From Halalkalicoccus sp. CG83 (GTDB taxonomy: Archaea > Halobacteriota > Halobacteria > Halobacteriales > Halalkalicoccaceae), in contig NZ_JAZDDH010000001.1 in assembly GCF_037081715.1 (NCBI RefSeq), forward strand, positions 2,418,001 to 2,482,000: a stretch of DNA of 64,000 nucleotides. The letters are read 5' to 3'. Below, piece by piece: positions 41,170-50,008 of the stretch. Positions within the stretch are counted from its first letter, which is position 1. Each line of letters starts with the position of its first letter. Made by a program: the position numbers and the translations under genes. Below the pieces are notes generated by a model that worked only from the letters and a program-made list of their open reading frames with translations, was not told the DNA's origin and did not search any database.

Positions 41170-42150
41170 ATGACCGACCACCTGGAGCCAAAGGGGTCCG
41201 TTCTCGAAACCGTCGGCCGGACGCCGCTTGTCGCGATCAACGCCGCGCCCGAGTCGGTGCCCGTCTACGCGAAGCTCGAGTCGTTCAACCCCGGCGCCAG
41301 CGTCAAGGACCGCATCGGGAAGTACATGCTCGAACGGATGCTCGAGCGCGGCGACGTCTCTCCGGGCGGAACGGTGATCGAGCCCACGGCAGGCAACACG
41401 GGGATCGGGATCGCGGTCGCGGCCGGCCAGCTCGATCTGAAGGCGATCTTCGTCGTCCCCGAGCGCTTCAGCGTCGAGAAACAGCAGCTGATGGCGGCGC
41501 TTGGCGCGGAGGTGATCAACACGCCCTCCGCGGAGGGGATGGGCGGAGCGATCGAGCGCGCACACGGGCTCGCGGAGGAGCTCGATAACGCCGTCGTCCC
41601 CCAGCAGTTCTCGAACCCGCTGAACACGGAGGCCCACTACGAGACCACCGCCCCGGAGATCTACGAGGCGCTCGACGGCGAGGTGGGCGCGATCGTCGCC
41701 GGCTGTGGCACCGCGGGGACGCTGATGGGGCTCGCGAAGTACGCGTTGGAGCAGGACCCGGAGACCCACGTCGTGGCGGTCGAACCCGATGGGTCGCTCT
41801 ACGCCGGGACCAAGGGCGAGGACGTCGAGGAGGCGGAGTACAAGACCGAGGGGATCGGTACCCACGACCCCACGACGAACGAGCTGTTCGAGCCCGACCT
41901 GGTCGACGAGGTGATCCAGGTGACCGACCGAGCCGCCCAGGAGGAGCTCAAACGGTTGGCGAGCGAGGAGGGTCACCTCGTCGCCTCGAGCGCGGGCGCG
42001 GCGAGCATCGCCGCCCGCGGAGTCGCAGAACGGATCGAAGGAGGCGAGATCGACACACCCCACGACGGCGTCGTCACGATCTTCCCCGACTCGAGCGAGC
42101 GCTACCTCTCGAAGGGAATCTACCGGTCGTTCGAGGAGTGGGAAGGATGA
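41170..42150 (+). CDS. cysK: Cysteine synthase (O-acetylserine sulfhydrylase family)
   Basis: A 326-residue PLP enzyme making cysteine from O-acetylserine (or a phosphoserine-like donor) and sulfide. PLP-binding K46 lies in NPGASVKDRIGKYM, phosphate and substrate sites are PTAGNTGIGIAVAA and SAGAASIAARG, and the carboxylate loop is IVAGCGTAGTLMG. Length is normal. TTAAGTA at 41140-41146 is about 27 bp upstream of the ATG and overlaps the stop of the DUF5798 gene. Right after the stop the base composition falls sharply (low-GC patch to 42790). Confidence 0.92.
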   Translation: MTDHLEPKGSVLETVGRTPLVAINAAPESVPVYAKLESFNPGASVKDRIGKYMLERMLERGDVSPGGTVIEPTAGNTGIGIAVAAGQLDLKAIFVVPERFSVEKQQLMAALGAEVINTPSAEGMGGAIERAHGLAEELDNAVVPQQFSNPLNTEAHYETTAPEIYEALDGEVGAIVAGCGTAGTLMGLAKYALEQDPETHVVAVEPDGSLYAGTKGEDVEEAEYKTEGIGTHDPTTNELFEPDLVDEVIQVTDRAAQEELKRLASEEGHLVASSAGAASIAARGVAERIEGGEIDTPHDGVVTIFPDSSERYLSKGIYRSFEEWEG

Positions 42151-42790
42151 TGGGTGACGTTGGGACCCCGCTAGTAATACCAGAGCGGAAGCCTATCAGG
42201 ACAATCAGAGATCTCTAGATCAGGGCTAGGAAAGACATCCTACAAGGGCGAAAGACCGGATGGCCAATAGTCATCTACTGGACTTCAGAGGGGTAGTTAG
42301 GATTTCTCATCGGTGAAATCTCGATTAATGAGACCGATGAGTAGATACTCCATGAAATATATCATTATAAACAGGGCTGCCAAATCTGTTGCAAAAGAAA
42401 AGGCATCCCCTGCTGGCAGATTGAGGTCGACATTGGCAGCAATCAAAGCGCCTGCAAAAGCAGCAGTAGTCATTTTGAGTGATCCAAAGATCCCTTCAAG
42501 ATAAGCAGGACCCCACATTAGAAGAGAGTCCTTCAGACCCTCTTTGGTCAACGGAGGTTTTTCTTGCTCTGGCTCGGAGAATCCCGGGTAATCCGTTCCA
42601 TCAACCATGACTTCTCTGATTGTGTAAGGGGGTGCAATATAAAGGTACGATCTGGAGAGAATTATTCTGCCCTAATCAAGAAACTGGATCGCTAATACAT
42701 TCGCCTGGCATGAGAATGTCGATATTACCATCTTTCTGGTTCGATGCCCTCTCGGTTCGAGTTACCGATCAGACAAAGAATCATGGCTAT
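42151..42790. other. Low-GC patch, probably acquired DNA
   Basis: From the end of cysK to the C-terminal codons of the lipoprotein gene the DNA is far richer in A+T than its neighbours (runs like AAAAGAAAAGG, TATATCATTATAAAC). It holds one gene (42297-42608) and, apart from it, no recognisable frame. The right boundary lies within the lipoprotein's last codons. No integrase, repeat or tRNA gene marks the ends. It is consistent with a small insertion or plasmid/virus remnant. Confidence 0.6.
42297..42608 (-). CDS. Hypothetical membrane protein in low-GC DNA
   Basis: A 103-residue protein with a soluble start (MVDGTDYPGFSEPEQEKPPL) and two hydrophobic helices (about residues 45-65 and 72-94). 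Between them is the charged ANVDLNLPAGDAF. Codons end in A/T far more than elsewhere. CAATATAAAG at 42635-42644 (minus strand CTTTATATTG) is a strong TATA box about 32 bp upstream of the ATG, so it is expressed in principle. I do not recognise a family. Its shape fits small haloviral or plasmid membrane proteins, which is only a guess. Confidence 0.6.
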   Translation of the reverse strand: MVDGTDYPGFSEPEQEKPPLTKEGLKDSLLMWGPAYLEGIFGSLKMTTAAFAGALIAANVDLNLPAGDAFSFATDLAALFIMIYFMEYLLIGLINRDFTDEKS

Positions 42791-44126
42791 TCATTTCCTC
42801 GCCCTCCTCAGGCGTCAGTTCGATGCTGGTCTCACGATCCAGGGACACCTCACCGTGGCCGGTCTCGTAGCCCGCGGCCTCGACGGTGATGACGTAGTTC
42901 ATGGCTGCCTGAACCTCCATCTCGGCGACGCCGTTCTCGTTCGTCTGCGCCTCGTATCGCAGGTCCCTCGTGTCGCCGGGGTCGCCGTCGGCGCCGTGGG
43001 CCTCGACGGCGGCGCCCTCGATCGGTTCGCCGGTCTCGGCGTTGGTGACCTCGACGGTCAGCGTGTTGGTCTCGGGCGTCTCGGACACCTCGGGTTCGAG
43101 TTCGACCGTCACGCCGTCGTCGTCGGGGACCGACAGGGCCACGCTCTCGCTCTCGTACCCCTCGGCGGAGACGGTCGCGTCACAGTCCGTCGGCGCCAGC
43201 TCCGCGTGGGCGGTCGCGATGCCGTCAGCGTCGGTCTCGCCGGTCACGTAGGCGTCACCGGAGGAGTAGTACCAGTCGCAGACGCCACTGATCTCGGCGC
43301 CCTCGATCGGCTCGCCGGTCTCGGCGTCGACGACGTTCACCTCGATCTCCCCACCGTCCTCGCTCTGCAGGGTGACGGTGGTGTCCGAGTCGACCTGGAT
43401 CGCCATCTCCTCGGGGACGTCGTGGTATCCGCCGGCCGAGAGGGCGTAGCTACCCTCGATCACCGAGAACTCGACGGTGCCGTCGGTCGGCTCCCGGGTC
43501 GTGCTGGCGTCCTCCCAAGTCCGTTCCAGCGTCACCGGCGAGTCGGCCTCGACCGTCAGGGTGTAGACTTGCTCCTCCTCGCCGCTCTCGTTGTCCGCGT
43601 CGCCGCCATCGCCGCCGTCAGCGTTCTCATCACCGCTCTCCGGCGAGTCCTCACCGCCGTCACCGTCGCCTCCGTTCTCGGCGGGAGCGTCGTCGCCGTT
43701 GCCGTCGTTCGCTGTGTCACCGTTGCCGTCGTCCGAGCTAGCGGTGTCCTCCTGGCCGGAGTTCGTTCCGGAGTCGGCGTCGTCACTCTCCTCGGCGTCG
43801 CCGGTGCTATCGGTACCCTCGGTCCCGTCCGCCGATCCGCCGTCGTCGGACCCGTCAACGGCAGGTGACTCATCGGGGTCGTCCTCGTCGGAGGACTCGG
43901 GTGGATCCGTCTCGTCGTGCTCGTTCGAGTCGTCGGAGGAGTTCGACGAGGACTCGTTGGTGGCTTCCGTGTCGTTACTCGGACTCTCGTTCTCCTGGTC
44001 GTCCGCGTCCCCGTTGGACACCTCCGAGGGATCGGCGGGACCATCGGTTCCGAAGCCGGCGCAACCGGCGCCCAGGACCATGACTGCGGTGAGCACCACC
44101 GCGACGACGAAACGCGTTCGTGGCAT
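42762..44126 (-). CDS. Lipoprotein with carboxypeptidase-regulatory-like repeats
   Basis: A 454-residue exported lipoprotein. The signal peptide has a lipobox (VVLTAVMVLGAGC), then a 160-residue acidic Ser/Asp/Glu/Asn linker (SNDTEATNESSSNSSDDSN etc.). Three beta-sandwich repeats follow: VYTLTVEADSPV to about 250; EIEVNVVDAETGEPIEGAEI with GVCDWYYSSGDAYV; and LTVEVTNAETGEPIEGAAVE. These are CarboxypepD_reg-like domains, probably binding at the cell surface. The ATG at 44126 is chosen over a TTG at 44132. The last ten residues (MNSHDSLSDR) are encoded in low-GC DNA and do not continue the repeat, so the end may have been replaced. Confidence 0.85.
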   Translation of the reverse strand: MPRTRFVVAVVLTAVMVLGAGCAGFGTDGPADPSEVSNGDADDQENESPSNDTEATNESSSNSSDDSNEHDETDPPESSDEDDPDESPAVDGSDDGGSADGTEGTDSTGDAEESDDADSGTNSGQEDTASSDDGNGDTANDGNGDDAPAENGGDGDGGEDSPESGDENADGGDGGDADNESGEEEQVYTLTVEADSPVTLERTWEDASTTREPTDGTVEFSVIEGSYALSAGGYHDVPEEMAIQVDSDTTVTLQSEDGGEIEVNVVDAETGEPIEGAEISGVCDWYYSSGDAYVTGETDADGIATAHAELAPTDCDATVSAEGYESESVALSVPDDDGVTVELEPEVSETPETNTLTVEVTNAETGEPIEGAAVEAHGADGDPGDTRDLRYEAQTNENGVAEMEVQAAMNYVITVEAAGYETGHGEVSLDRETSIELTPEEGEEMNSHDSLSDR

Positions 44127-44486
44127 GCTCAATCACCCCAACACCCGTTTCGCCTCGGGAATTCGATAGCGGATCTCGTCGGTCGTCGTACCATGTTCTA
44201 GAGTATATCTACGGTAATATGAGATTTCCTAAATATAGGAGATAATTGACATTGGCGGAGAGTCGAAGCGATGAACGTTCGTGCCGTATCGTGTTCGAGG
44301 AGACGCTACGTGACTACCGAGTCGAGCGGAGCGGTCGAGCCCGGGCCGTGGTTCACGACCGGGTTCGCCACTGCTCCGGATTCGGTTCCGCGGGGATCGT
44401 GCGCTGGCTCCACGTCGGGGGCCGAGTGGCTCCGGAGCCGGGAGACACGCGACGGCCGCCGGACGCCAGGACGTCTCGAGGCGGTG
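44127..44486. other. Intergenic stretch with AT-rich promoter core
   Basis: This holds the lipoprotein promoter region. A very AT-rich tract at 44190-44255 (TATATCTACGGTAATATGAG, then CTAAATATAGGAGATAATTG) may serve several overlapping TATA boxes. From 44256 to 44486 there is no convincing gene: plus-strand frames end in low-complexity Arg-rich peptides and lack a start with promoter. Confidence 0.45.
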
Positions 44487-44900
44487 TTACGGCGCGTGCA
44501 GTCGCTGGTGTTCGACCTTCATGCAGCGGTCCGAGACGACGTGAATCTCCGCGTCCTCGGCACGGGCCTCGGCGTCGGGATCCGAGATGCCCAACTGGAG
44601 CCAGAGCACCTTCACGTCCTCGCGCTCGAGCACCTGATCGACGACGTCCGAGACCTCCTCGCTGGGACGAAAGACGTTGACGACCTCGATCTCCCGATCG
44701 ACGTCCGAGAGCGAGTCGTACGCTTCCCGGCCGAATACCGTCTCGCGGTTGGGGTTCACCGGAATCACCTCGTAGCCGTGTTCGAGGAGATAGCTCGGGT
44801 TCTCGTGGGCGTCCTTGCCGGGCGTCGCGGAACAGCCGACCACCGCGACGGTGCGAAGGCCGAGCAGCTCACGCAGCTCGGCATCGCTCTCGACGGGCAT
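44487..44900 (-). CDS. CoA-binding protein (YccU-like)
   Basis: A 137-residue Rossmann-fold CoA_binding_2 protein. The loop VAVVGCSATPGKDAHENPSY binds a nucleotide or CoA, GYEVIPVNPNRETVFGREAY follows, and the C-terminal half has LWLQLGISDPDAEARAEDAE and VVSDRCMKVEHQRL. Bacterial relatives (YccU/HcgC-like) bind CoA; function is unclear. The ATG at 44900 is the family start; upstream codons run into the ubiA gene. It follows ubiA by 68 bp on the same strand and may be co-transcribed. Confidence 0.85.
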   Translation of the reverse strand: MPVESDAELRELLGLRTVAVVGCSATPGKDAHENPSYLLEHGYEVIPVNPNRETVFGREAYDSLSDVDREIEVVNVFRPSEEVSDVVDQVLEREDVKVLWLQLGISDPDAEARAEDAEIHVVSDRCMKVEHQRLHAP

Positions 44901-44968
44901 ACGCGGTTCGAGACGGGCGCGGGAATTAACCCTTCTGGGTCGGGCAATCGACGCCGTCGACCGGTCGC

Positions 44969-45826
44969 TTAGATCCCCCCGGGAATCTCGAGCGCGACTC
45001 GTCCGACGACGAACGCGAACGCCGCGAGGAACATCCCGTACTTCAGACGCTTCTGACCCGTCGTCGGGTCGCGAAAGCTCGAGGCGGCGGCCGCGAGCAT
45101 CACGACGTTCGCCGGCAGCACCGCGAGCAGGTAGGTCACGCCGAGCGCGCCGAGCAGGTAGGGAAGCGGGCTCGCGAGGACGGCGACGAGCAGACACGCA
45201 GTCCCTACCCAGAGCGCCGGTCGCTCGCCGATCGCGATCGGCAGCGTGTTGAGTCCCTCCTCGCGGTCGCCCTCGAGGTCCTCGACGTCCTTGATCACCT
45301 CCCTCGTGAAGGTCGAGAGCGCCGCCAGCACGAACAGCACGCCAGGAGCGGCGACGTCGCCCACCGCCGCACCGCCGAAGAGGAACGTGCTCCCGCCGAG
45401 CGCGGCGACGACGGCGTTACCGACGCCGGGGAGCCCCTTGAACAGCTGGGTGTACGCGATCAGCAACAGGAGGTTGACGACGGCGATGGCGAGCGCGAGC
45501 GCCGGCAGCGTCAGTGCCAGGAGGACGGCGCCGGCGAACAGCGCGGCGCTGAACGCGAGCGCCGCCCGCGGCGAGACCGCTCCGCGGGGGATCGGCCGGT
45601 CGGGCTGGTTGATCGCGTCGATCCCGCGGTCGAAGTAGTCGTTGATCGCGTTGCCGGCCGCGGTCGCGAACGCCGTGGCGCCGACGGCCGCGGCCGCCGC
45701 CGCCGGAGCCGCGAGCAGTCCGCCGGCGACGAACGCCCCGATCCCCGTCAGAACGCCGGCAACGAGGGCGTTGACCGGCCGCGTGAGTTCGAGCAGTCCG
45801 CCCAGCGACGCGTTCGTCCCGACCAT
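44969..45826 (-). CDS. Digeranylgeranylglyceryl phosphate synthase (UbiA family)
   Basis: A 285-residue membrane prenyltransferase that adds the second geranylgeranyl group in archaeal lipid synthesis. The first Asp-rich motif is NAINDYFDRGIDAIN with PDRPIPRG, and the second is EVIKDVEDLEGDREEGLNTL. There are about eight membrane helices. Haloarchaea use this gene for archaetidyl lipids; its UbiA relatives (menaquinone, heme O) have different second motifs. The ATG at 45826 is supported by the family start LGGLLELTRPVNALVAG. It is divergent from nothing; a creatininase gene lies 69 bp upstream on the same strand. Confidence 0.88.
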   Translation of the reverse strand: MVGTNASLGGLLELTRPVNALVAGVLTGIGAFVAGGLLAAPAAAAAAVGATAFATAAGNAINDYFDRGIDAINQPDRPIPRGAVSPRAALAFSAALFAGAVLLALTLPALALAIAVVNLLLLIAYTQLFKGLPGVGNAVVAALGGSTFLFGGAAVGDVAAPGVLFVLAALSTFTREVIKDVEDLEGDREEGLNTLPIAIGERPALWVGTACLLVAVLASPLPYLLGALGVTYLLAVLPANVVMLAAAASSFRDPTTGQKRLKYGMFLAAFAFVVGRVALEIPGGI

Positions 45827-45895
45827 CGTGCGCCCTCCACCCGCGGGAGAGATAAATCGCCCGTCTCCGTTCCGTCGACGCGGCGGTCGACCGTC

Positions 45896-46663
45896 CTACG
45901 ACCCCTCGAGCGCGTCGACCAGCGCGGCCGTCCTCGAGACGACCGCCTCGACCAGCCGCTCGCCGGTCTCCACGGTGGCGCCGGTCGGATCGCCGAGGTT
46001 CCCCGTCGGGGTGAGGTCGGCCATCTCCTCGGCCGAGAGCGCCCACCCCACTCGGTTCTCGCCCAGGGCGTCGTAGTCGGTCAGCGGCAGCGCGTCGGGC
46101 GCGGTCGTGGCCTCCGCGCGATCCATGTGAACGAGATCGGGGAACAGCGCGAGCATCAGGCTCGTCTCGAACTCGGAGGCGTGAAAGGAGAGCTCGCTCT
46201 CGCGGACCTCACGGGCGACGTCGTCGAAGAGATCCACCAGCGGAACGTGGAACGCCCGCATCCCGTCCTCGACGCGGAGGTCGCGTACGACGATCTCGAG
46301 TTCGGGGTCCTGGACGAGGTAGTGGCCGTTGAGCAGCAGCACGTTCTCGATGCCCCACTCGCCGACGGAGGTACAGACGTCCCGGACGTACCGTCGAAAG
46401 GTCTCGCTCCCCACGGTGACCGTCCCCGGCTTGAACGTGTGGTGCGGGCTGACGCCGTAGGGGATCGACGGGGCGACCAGACAGGAGCTGCGCTCCGCGA
46501 CCCGATCGGCGATCGCCTCGGGAACGTAGGTGTCGACCCCGAGGGGCAGGTGGTGGCCGTGTTGTTCGGTGCTTCCCACCGGGAGCAACAGCGTGCTCGT
46601 CTCGTCGATCGTCGCTTCGAGTTCCCGCCAGGTCAGGTCGGCGATTCCGTAGTTCGACGGCAT
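45896..46663 (-). CDS. Creatininase-family amidohydrolase
   Basis: A 255-residue metal-dependent amidase of the creatininase/FAPy-deformylase (ArfB/MftE-like) superfamily. Metal ligands are visible in LLPVGSTEQHGHHLPLGVDT (Glu, His, Asp), with VLLLNGHYLVQD and HASEFETSLMLALFPD for the later residues. In haloarchaea one branch works in riboflavin/F420 biosynthesis (FAPy deformylase), which is a candidate role; another acts on creatinine or mycofactocin peptides. The ATG at 46663 begins MPSNYGIADLTWRELEATID. It is divergent from the sugar dehydrogenase gene, with 85 bp between starts. Confidence 0.85.
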   Translation of the reverse strand: MPSNYGIADLTWRELEATIDETSTLLLPVGSTEQHGHHLPLGVDTYVPEAIADRVAERSSCLVAPSIPYGVSPHHTFKPGTVTVGSETFRRYVRDVCTSVGEWGIENVLLLNGHYLVQDPELEIVVRDLRVEDGMRAFHVPLVDLFDDVAREVRESELSFHASEFETSLMLALFPDLVHMDRAEATTAPDALPLTDYDALGENRVGWALSAEEMADLTPTGNLGDPTGATVETGERLVEAVVSRTAALVDALEGS

Positions 46664-46748
46664 GATCCGGTTTCGACGGGGCGGTACATATCTCGTTCTC
46701 CGATCGGGAGGACGGCGGGCTTTTGCGCCCGACGGCCGTACCGGGGCC

Positions 46749-47915
46749 ATGACCTTCACTCGACGGCGTGCGGTCGCTGCCCTCGGAACGGCGGCACTCG
46801 CGGGATGTCTCGGTCTCGAGCCCGACGAGGATCGCCCGGAGGGAGCCGACCTCGGGTTCACCGTCGATCCCCTTCTCACCGATCTCGACACGCCATGGGA
46901 TCTGACGTTCTCCGGCGAAGACGGGGCGTTCGTCTCCGAACGTTCCGGCCGCATCAGTCGGGTCGATCTCGGGAACGGTGAACGCGAGACGGTACTCGAG
47001 CCCGATGCCACCGAGCGCGGCGAGGGCGGGCTGCTCGGACTCGCGCTCGGTTCCGGCGATCTCGACGATCGGTTGTACGCCTACTACACGACCGCAGGGG
47101 ACAACCGCGTCGTTCGGTACGATCTGGATGGTTCGACCGACCCGGAGGCGGAGACGATCGTCGAGGGAATACCGTCGGCGCGGATCCACAACGGTGGACG
47201 GATCGCGTTCGGTCCGGAGGACGACCTCTGGATTCTCGCCGGCGACGCGAACGACACTGATCTCGCACAGAACCCCGACTCGATGGCCGGAAGCGTCCTC
47301 CGGGTGACCCCGGACGGCGAACCGAGCGATGCGAATCCCGGGTTCGACGAGCCGCGCTGCTATACGATCGGACATCGGAACCCACAGGGGATCGACTGGC
47401 TCCCGGGCGGTACCCCGATCGTCGCCGAACACGGTCCGACGGCTCGTGACGAGATCAGCCGCTTGACCGCGGGCGGGAACTACGGCTGGCCGGCAGCCCG
47501 AGACGGCGACGAGTACTCGGATTCCGACTACGACCGCCCGCTCGTAAACACCGGTACCGAGGAGACGTGGGCTCCATCGGGGATGAGTATCTACGAGAAC
47601 GGAGACGCCAACCCCGAGTCCAGCGGCCGGCTACTCGTCGGCGGGTTGCGTTCACAGCAGGTGATCGTCATCGATCTGTTCGAGGGGGATGACGAGCTCC
47701 CTGAGGAGGGGACACGATACGAAGACCGGTGGATGGACGACGCCTACACGGCGGTGTCCCAACGAACGCTTCAGGACGAACTCGGACGGATTCGTCACGT
47801 GGGGCAGGCGCCAGACGGCGACCTATACGCGATCACGTCGAACCGCGACGGACGCGCCGGCGGTCGGTTCCCTCGCGACGAGGACGACGTGCTGGTACGT
47901 CTGACCACGGAGTAA
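46749..47915 (+). CDS. PQQ-dependent sugar dehydrogenase-like, Tat lipoprotein
   Basis: A 388-residue exported beta-propeller enzyme of the soluble aldose sugar dehydrogenase family. The signal peptide combines a twin-Arg motif (TRRRAVAALGTAA) with a lipobox (LAGCLG), so it is Tat-exported and lipid-anchored. Propeller signatures are DTPWDLTFSGEDGAFVSERS, GEGGLLGLAL with YTTAGDNRVVRYDL, GHRNPQGIDWLPGG with EHGP, and NYGWPAA. The family oxidises aldoses with PQQ, but many archaeal members lack proven activity, and no PQQ synthesis genes are here. CTTTTGC at 46719-46725 lies about 27 bp upstream of the ATG. Confidence 0.85.
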   Translation: MTFTRRRAVAALGTAALAGCLGLEPDEDRPEGADLGFTVDPLLTDLDTPWDLTFSGEDGAFVSERSGRISRVDLGNGERETVLEPDATERGEGGLLGLALGSGDLDDRLYAYYTTAGDNRVVRYDLDGSTDPEAETIVEGIPSARIHNGGRIAFGPEDDLWILAGDANDTDLAQNPDSMAGSVLRVTPDGEPSDANPGFDEPRCYTIGHRNPQGIDWLPGGTPIVAEHGPTARDEISRLTAGGNYGWPAARDGDEYSDSDYDRPLVNTGTEETWAPSGMSIYENGDANPESSGRLLVGGLRSQQVIVIDLFEGDDELPEEGTRYEDRWMDDAYTAVSQRTLQDELGRIRHVGQAPDGDLYAITSNRDGRAGGRFPRDEDDVLVRLTTE

Positions 47916-47939
47916 CTGATTTCAGGTGGTACGTTCGTC

Positions 47940-47970
47940 GCTCACGGAGCGAACGGCGAACGCCGTGAGC
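47940..47970. repeat. Hairpin between convergent genes
   Basis: GCTCACGG (47940-47947) and CCGTGAGC (47963-47970) flank AGCGAACGGCGAACG. It lies between the stops of the sugar dehydrogenase gene (47915) and the small gene on the minus strand (47988). It may act as a bidirectional transcript end, or be another copy of the hairpin repeats. Confidence 0.45.
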
Positions 47971-47987
47971 AAACGACACGGGGTAGT

Positions 47988-48122
47988 TCACCGCCGTTCG
48001 ACCCGGTAGGTGACGCCCACGTCGCTCGTCGAGAGATCGGCCTTTCGCTTCCGCGCCTCGTCGCGGGTCTCGAACGGTCCCTCGACGACCGAGTCGCCGG
48101 ATACCACGTAGTACGACGCCAT
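47988..48122 (-). CDS. 44-residue small protein
   Basis: A short frame beginning MASYYVVSGDSVVEGPFETR and continuing DEARKRKADLSTSDVGVTYR to the stop at 47988. It has the look of a tiny SPOR/RRM-like two-strand protein: YYVV ... GPFETRDEAR ... GVTYRV. Codon use is typical. A TATA-like GCTATGAA (minus strand, 48145-48152) lies about 26 bp upstream of the ATG at 48122, which excludes longer starts. I do not recognise a family; the function is unknown. Confidence 0.6.
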   Translation of the reverse strand: MASYYVVSGDSVVEGPFETRDEARKRKADLSTSDVGVTYRVERR

Positions 48123-48580
48123 ACACGCGACATTGAACGGTCGGTTCATAGCTGTTGCGGCGGGCGATTCGCTCCCCGACGTCTTCGGCGTTAGACGGAA
48201 CCCGAGTGGACTCGAACGAGGTTCGCCGCGCACTCTCGAGCCGTCGACGTCGAGCCGTTCACCTTGGTACTGTGACAGTAACGGAAAGAAATACAAGCTC
48301 TCGTGTCATACGTTAGCATACCGGGCACTGAGAGGGCGGACACTGCATGGTTCGATCGACGCCCGGTACGGGACGAGGCCGAATACCGAACCCGTTGACC
48401 CACTCGCCGTCTGCGGCAACGTCCCGTTTTTTCGTCGCGATCGTCCGTCCAGCGGCCGGCCTCGAACCCGGACCGAGTGACCGTCGGCGGTGACGGCCAA
48501 CGCTCTCTCGATGGACGACCCCCGTCGATCACGGCCGAACGACTTCGGTCGATCCGGACGCGGGCGAACCGAAGCGTCGA
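48123..48580. other. Intergenic stretch without a clear gene
   Basis: About 460 bp between the small gene's promoter and the tail of the phosphoesterase gene. A less GC-rich part at 48260-48320 holds a short inverted repeat (GTACTGTGACAGTAAC) and could be a regulatory or former promoter region. No frame with coding character and a plausible start is seen on either strand. Confidence 0.4.
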
Positions 48581-49924
48581 TCAATCCCGCTCGGCGTCCT
48601 CGGTGATCCGGACGCCGGCGTCGACGACCACCCGGTCCGGGACGTCCGCCTCGACCCGTCTGTGGTGGGTGAGCAGTCGTTCGGTCAGCGTCAGTTCCTC
48701 CTTCACCGGATCGGGCTTGTCGATGACCCGGTAGTCGACGACGACGCCGTCGGCCGACTCGGAGATCCGGACGTAGTTCAGGCGAAAGGACGGGTAGAAC
48801 ACGGGCGGCAACAGCCCGAAGACCACGTCGCGGCGGTGAAGGCGTTTGAGCCACGTCCCCGTGTTGATCACGACCCGGTCGTCGACCTCGGTCACCGCCG
48901 GGCGGTGGGTGTGGCCGTAGACGAACGCCGCGGTCTCGGGGGCCGACTCGAACACCTCGCGTGCCGCCTCGACGTACGGTTCGTCCGGATTTCGCGGCTC
49001 CTCCGACCTGACGATGCCGAAGCGATCGAGCGTCGTCCGTACGTCCCGGGCGAAGAGGTAGAGCGGGATCGCGACGAGCACCAGCAGCGCGACCACGACG
49101 AGGTTGGCGATCAACAGGCCGTCGATCACCCACCCGATGAGTCCGAGTCGTCCGGTAGCGTCGGTGGCGAGCGTGACCGGGGTCGACCAGATCCCCGCCA
49201 TATCGAGGCCCAGGAGGAACAGGGAGAGCACGCTGATCTCGAACAGCAGCAGGAACGGTATCGCCGCGTAGCGCAACACCGGATGCATCTCGCGGTAGAA
49301 GTACTTCGAGATCACCCACATCGGGATCCGTTCGGTCGGCGAGACGGCCTGGATGTCCTTGAGCCAGTTGTACCGACCCAGATCCGAGAGCTTGCCCGCC
49401 CGGCTCGTCACGTGGCGGTTCACGTAGTAGCCGAGCGGGCTGGCGTACGGGCTGCCGAAGTCCTCGACGCGGTTGTTCGGGTCGCGCTGCATCCCGTGTT
49501 CGATCCAGACCGACCTGTCGCCGACCGGCCGCGTGATCGACTCCGCCTGTTCGAGCACTACGTTGTACGCCGCGAGGCGCTCGACGTACTCGTCGTAGGC
49601 CGCGAGTTCGTAGTCGTGATTGCCCGGAATCAGCGTGATCCGGACGTTCTCGCCGGTCGCGCGGAGCTGCTCGAACAGCTCCGGATACCCCTCGACCAGC
49701 ACGTTGAATTTCTCGATCCCCTCTACCCCGGTGAACTCCCAGAGGCCGAACGCGTCGCCGTTGATGATCAGCTCCGCGTTCTCCTCCGTCGACTCGAGCT
49801 CGCGGAGAAAGCCGAGCAGCTCCTCGAGGAAGTCGACGTGCTCGAGCTGCTCGTCACCGCCGATGTGGAGGTCGCTGATGAAGTAGTAGATCCGGTCGTC
49901 CTCGGACGGTTCGCCCGCTGTCAT
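48581..49924 (-). CDS. Metallophosphoesterase with membrane helices
   Basis: A 447-residue calcineurin-like phosphoesterase. Metal-binding motifs are complete: YFISDLHIGG (D-x-H), LIINGDAFGLWEF (GD), TLIPGNHDYELAAY (GNHD), EHGMQ and FVYGHTHRPAVTE (GHTH). Between the GNHD/EHG and GHTH parts it has a 100-residue insertion with two membrane helices (about residues 225-250 and 265-295), so the catalytic domain is tethered to the membrane. Related proteins are UDP-2,3-diacylglucosamine-hydrolase-like (LpxH) in bacteria; the archaeal substrate is unknown. The ATG at 49924 has an AAAACGTATCC box about 30 bp upstream. It is monocistronic. Confidence 0.88.
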   Translation of the reverse strand: MTAGEPSEDDRIYYFISDLHIGGDEQLEHVDFLEELLGFLRELESTEENAELIINGDAFGLWEFTGVEGIEKFNVLVEGYPELFEQLRATGENVRITLIPGNHDYELAAYDEYVERLAAYNVVLEQAESITRPVGDRSVWIEHGMQRDPNNRVEDFGSPYASPLGYYVNRHVTSRAGKLSDLGRYNWLKDIQAVSPTERIPMWVISKYFYREMHPVLRYAAIPFLLLFEISVLSLFLLGLDMAGIWSTPVTLATDATGRLGLIGWVIDGLLIANLVVVALLVLVAIPLYLFARDVRTTLDRFGIVRSEEPRNPDEPYVEAAREVFESAPETAAFVYGHTHRPAVTEVDDRVVINTGTWLKRLHRRDVVFGLLPPVFYPSFRLNYVRISESADGVVVDYRVIDKPDPVKEELTLTERLLTHHRRVEADVPDRVVVDAGVRITEDAERD

Positions 49925-50008
49925 CGGGTTCCCTGTGCTGCGGATCGGGATACGTTTTCGGTATCTCGTCCGATCCGATCGTCGAGTTCGGAACGCCGCG
50001 TTCGGTGG

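Noticed and set aside
44246-44972. Long plus-strand frames over the CoA-binding gene
   Set aside because: Shadow of the minus-strand gene at 44487-44900, with Arg-rich content and no plausible start.
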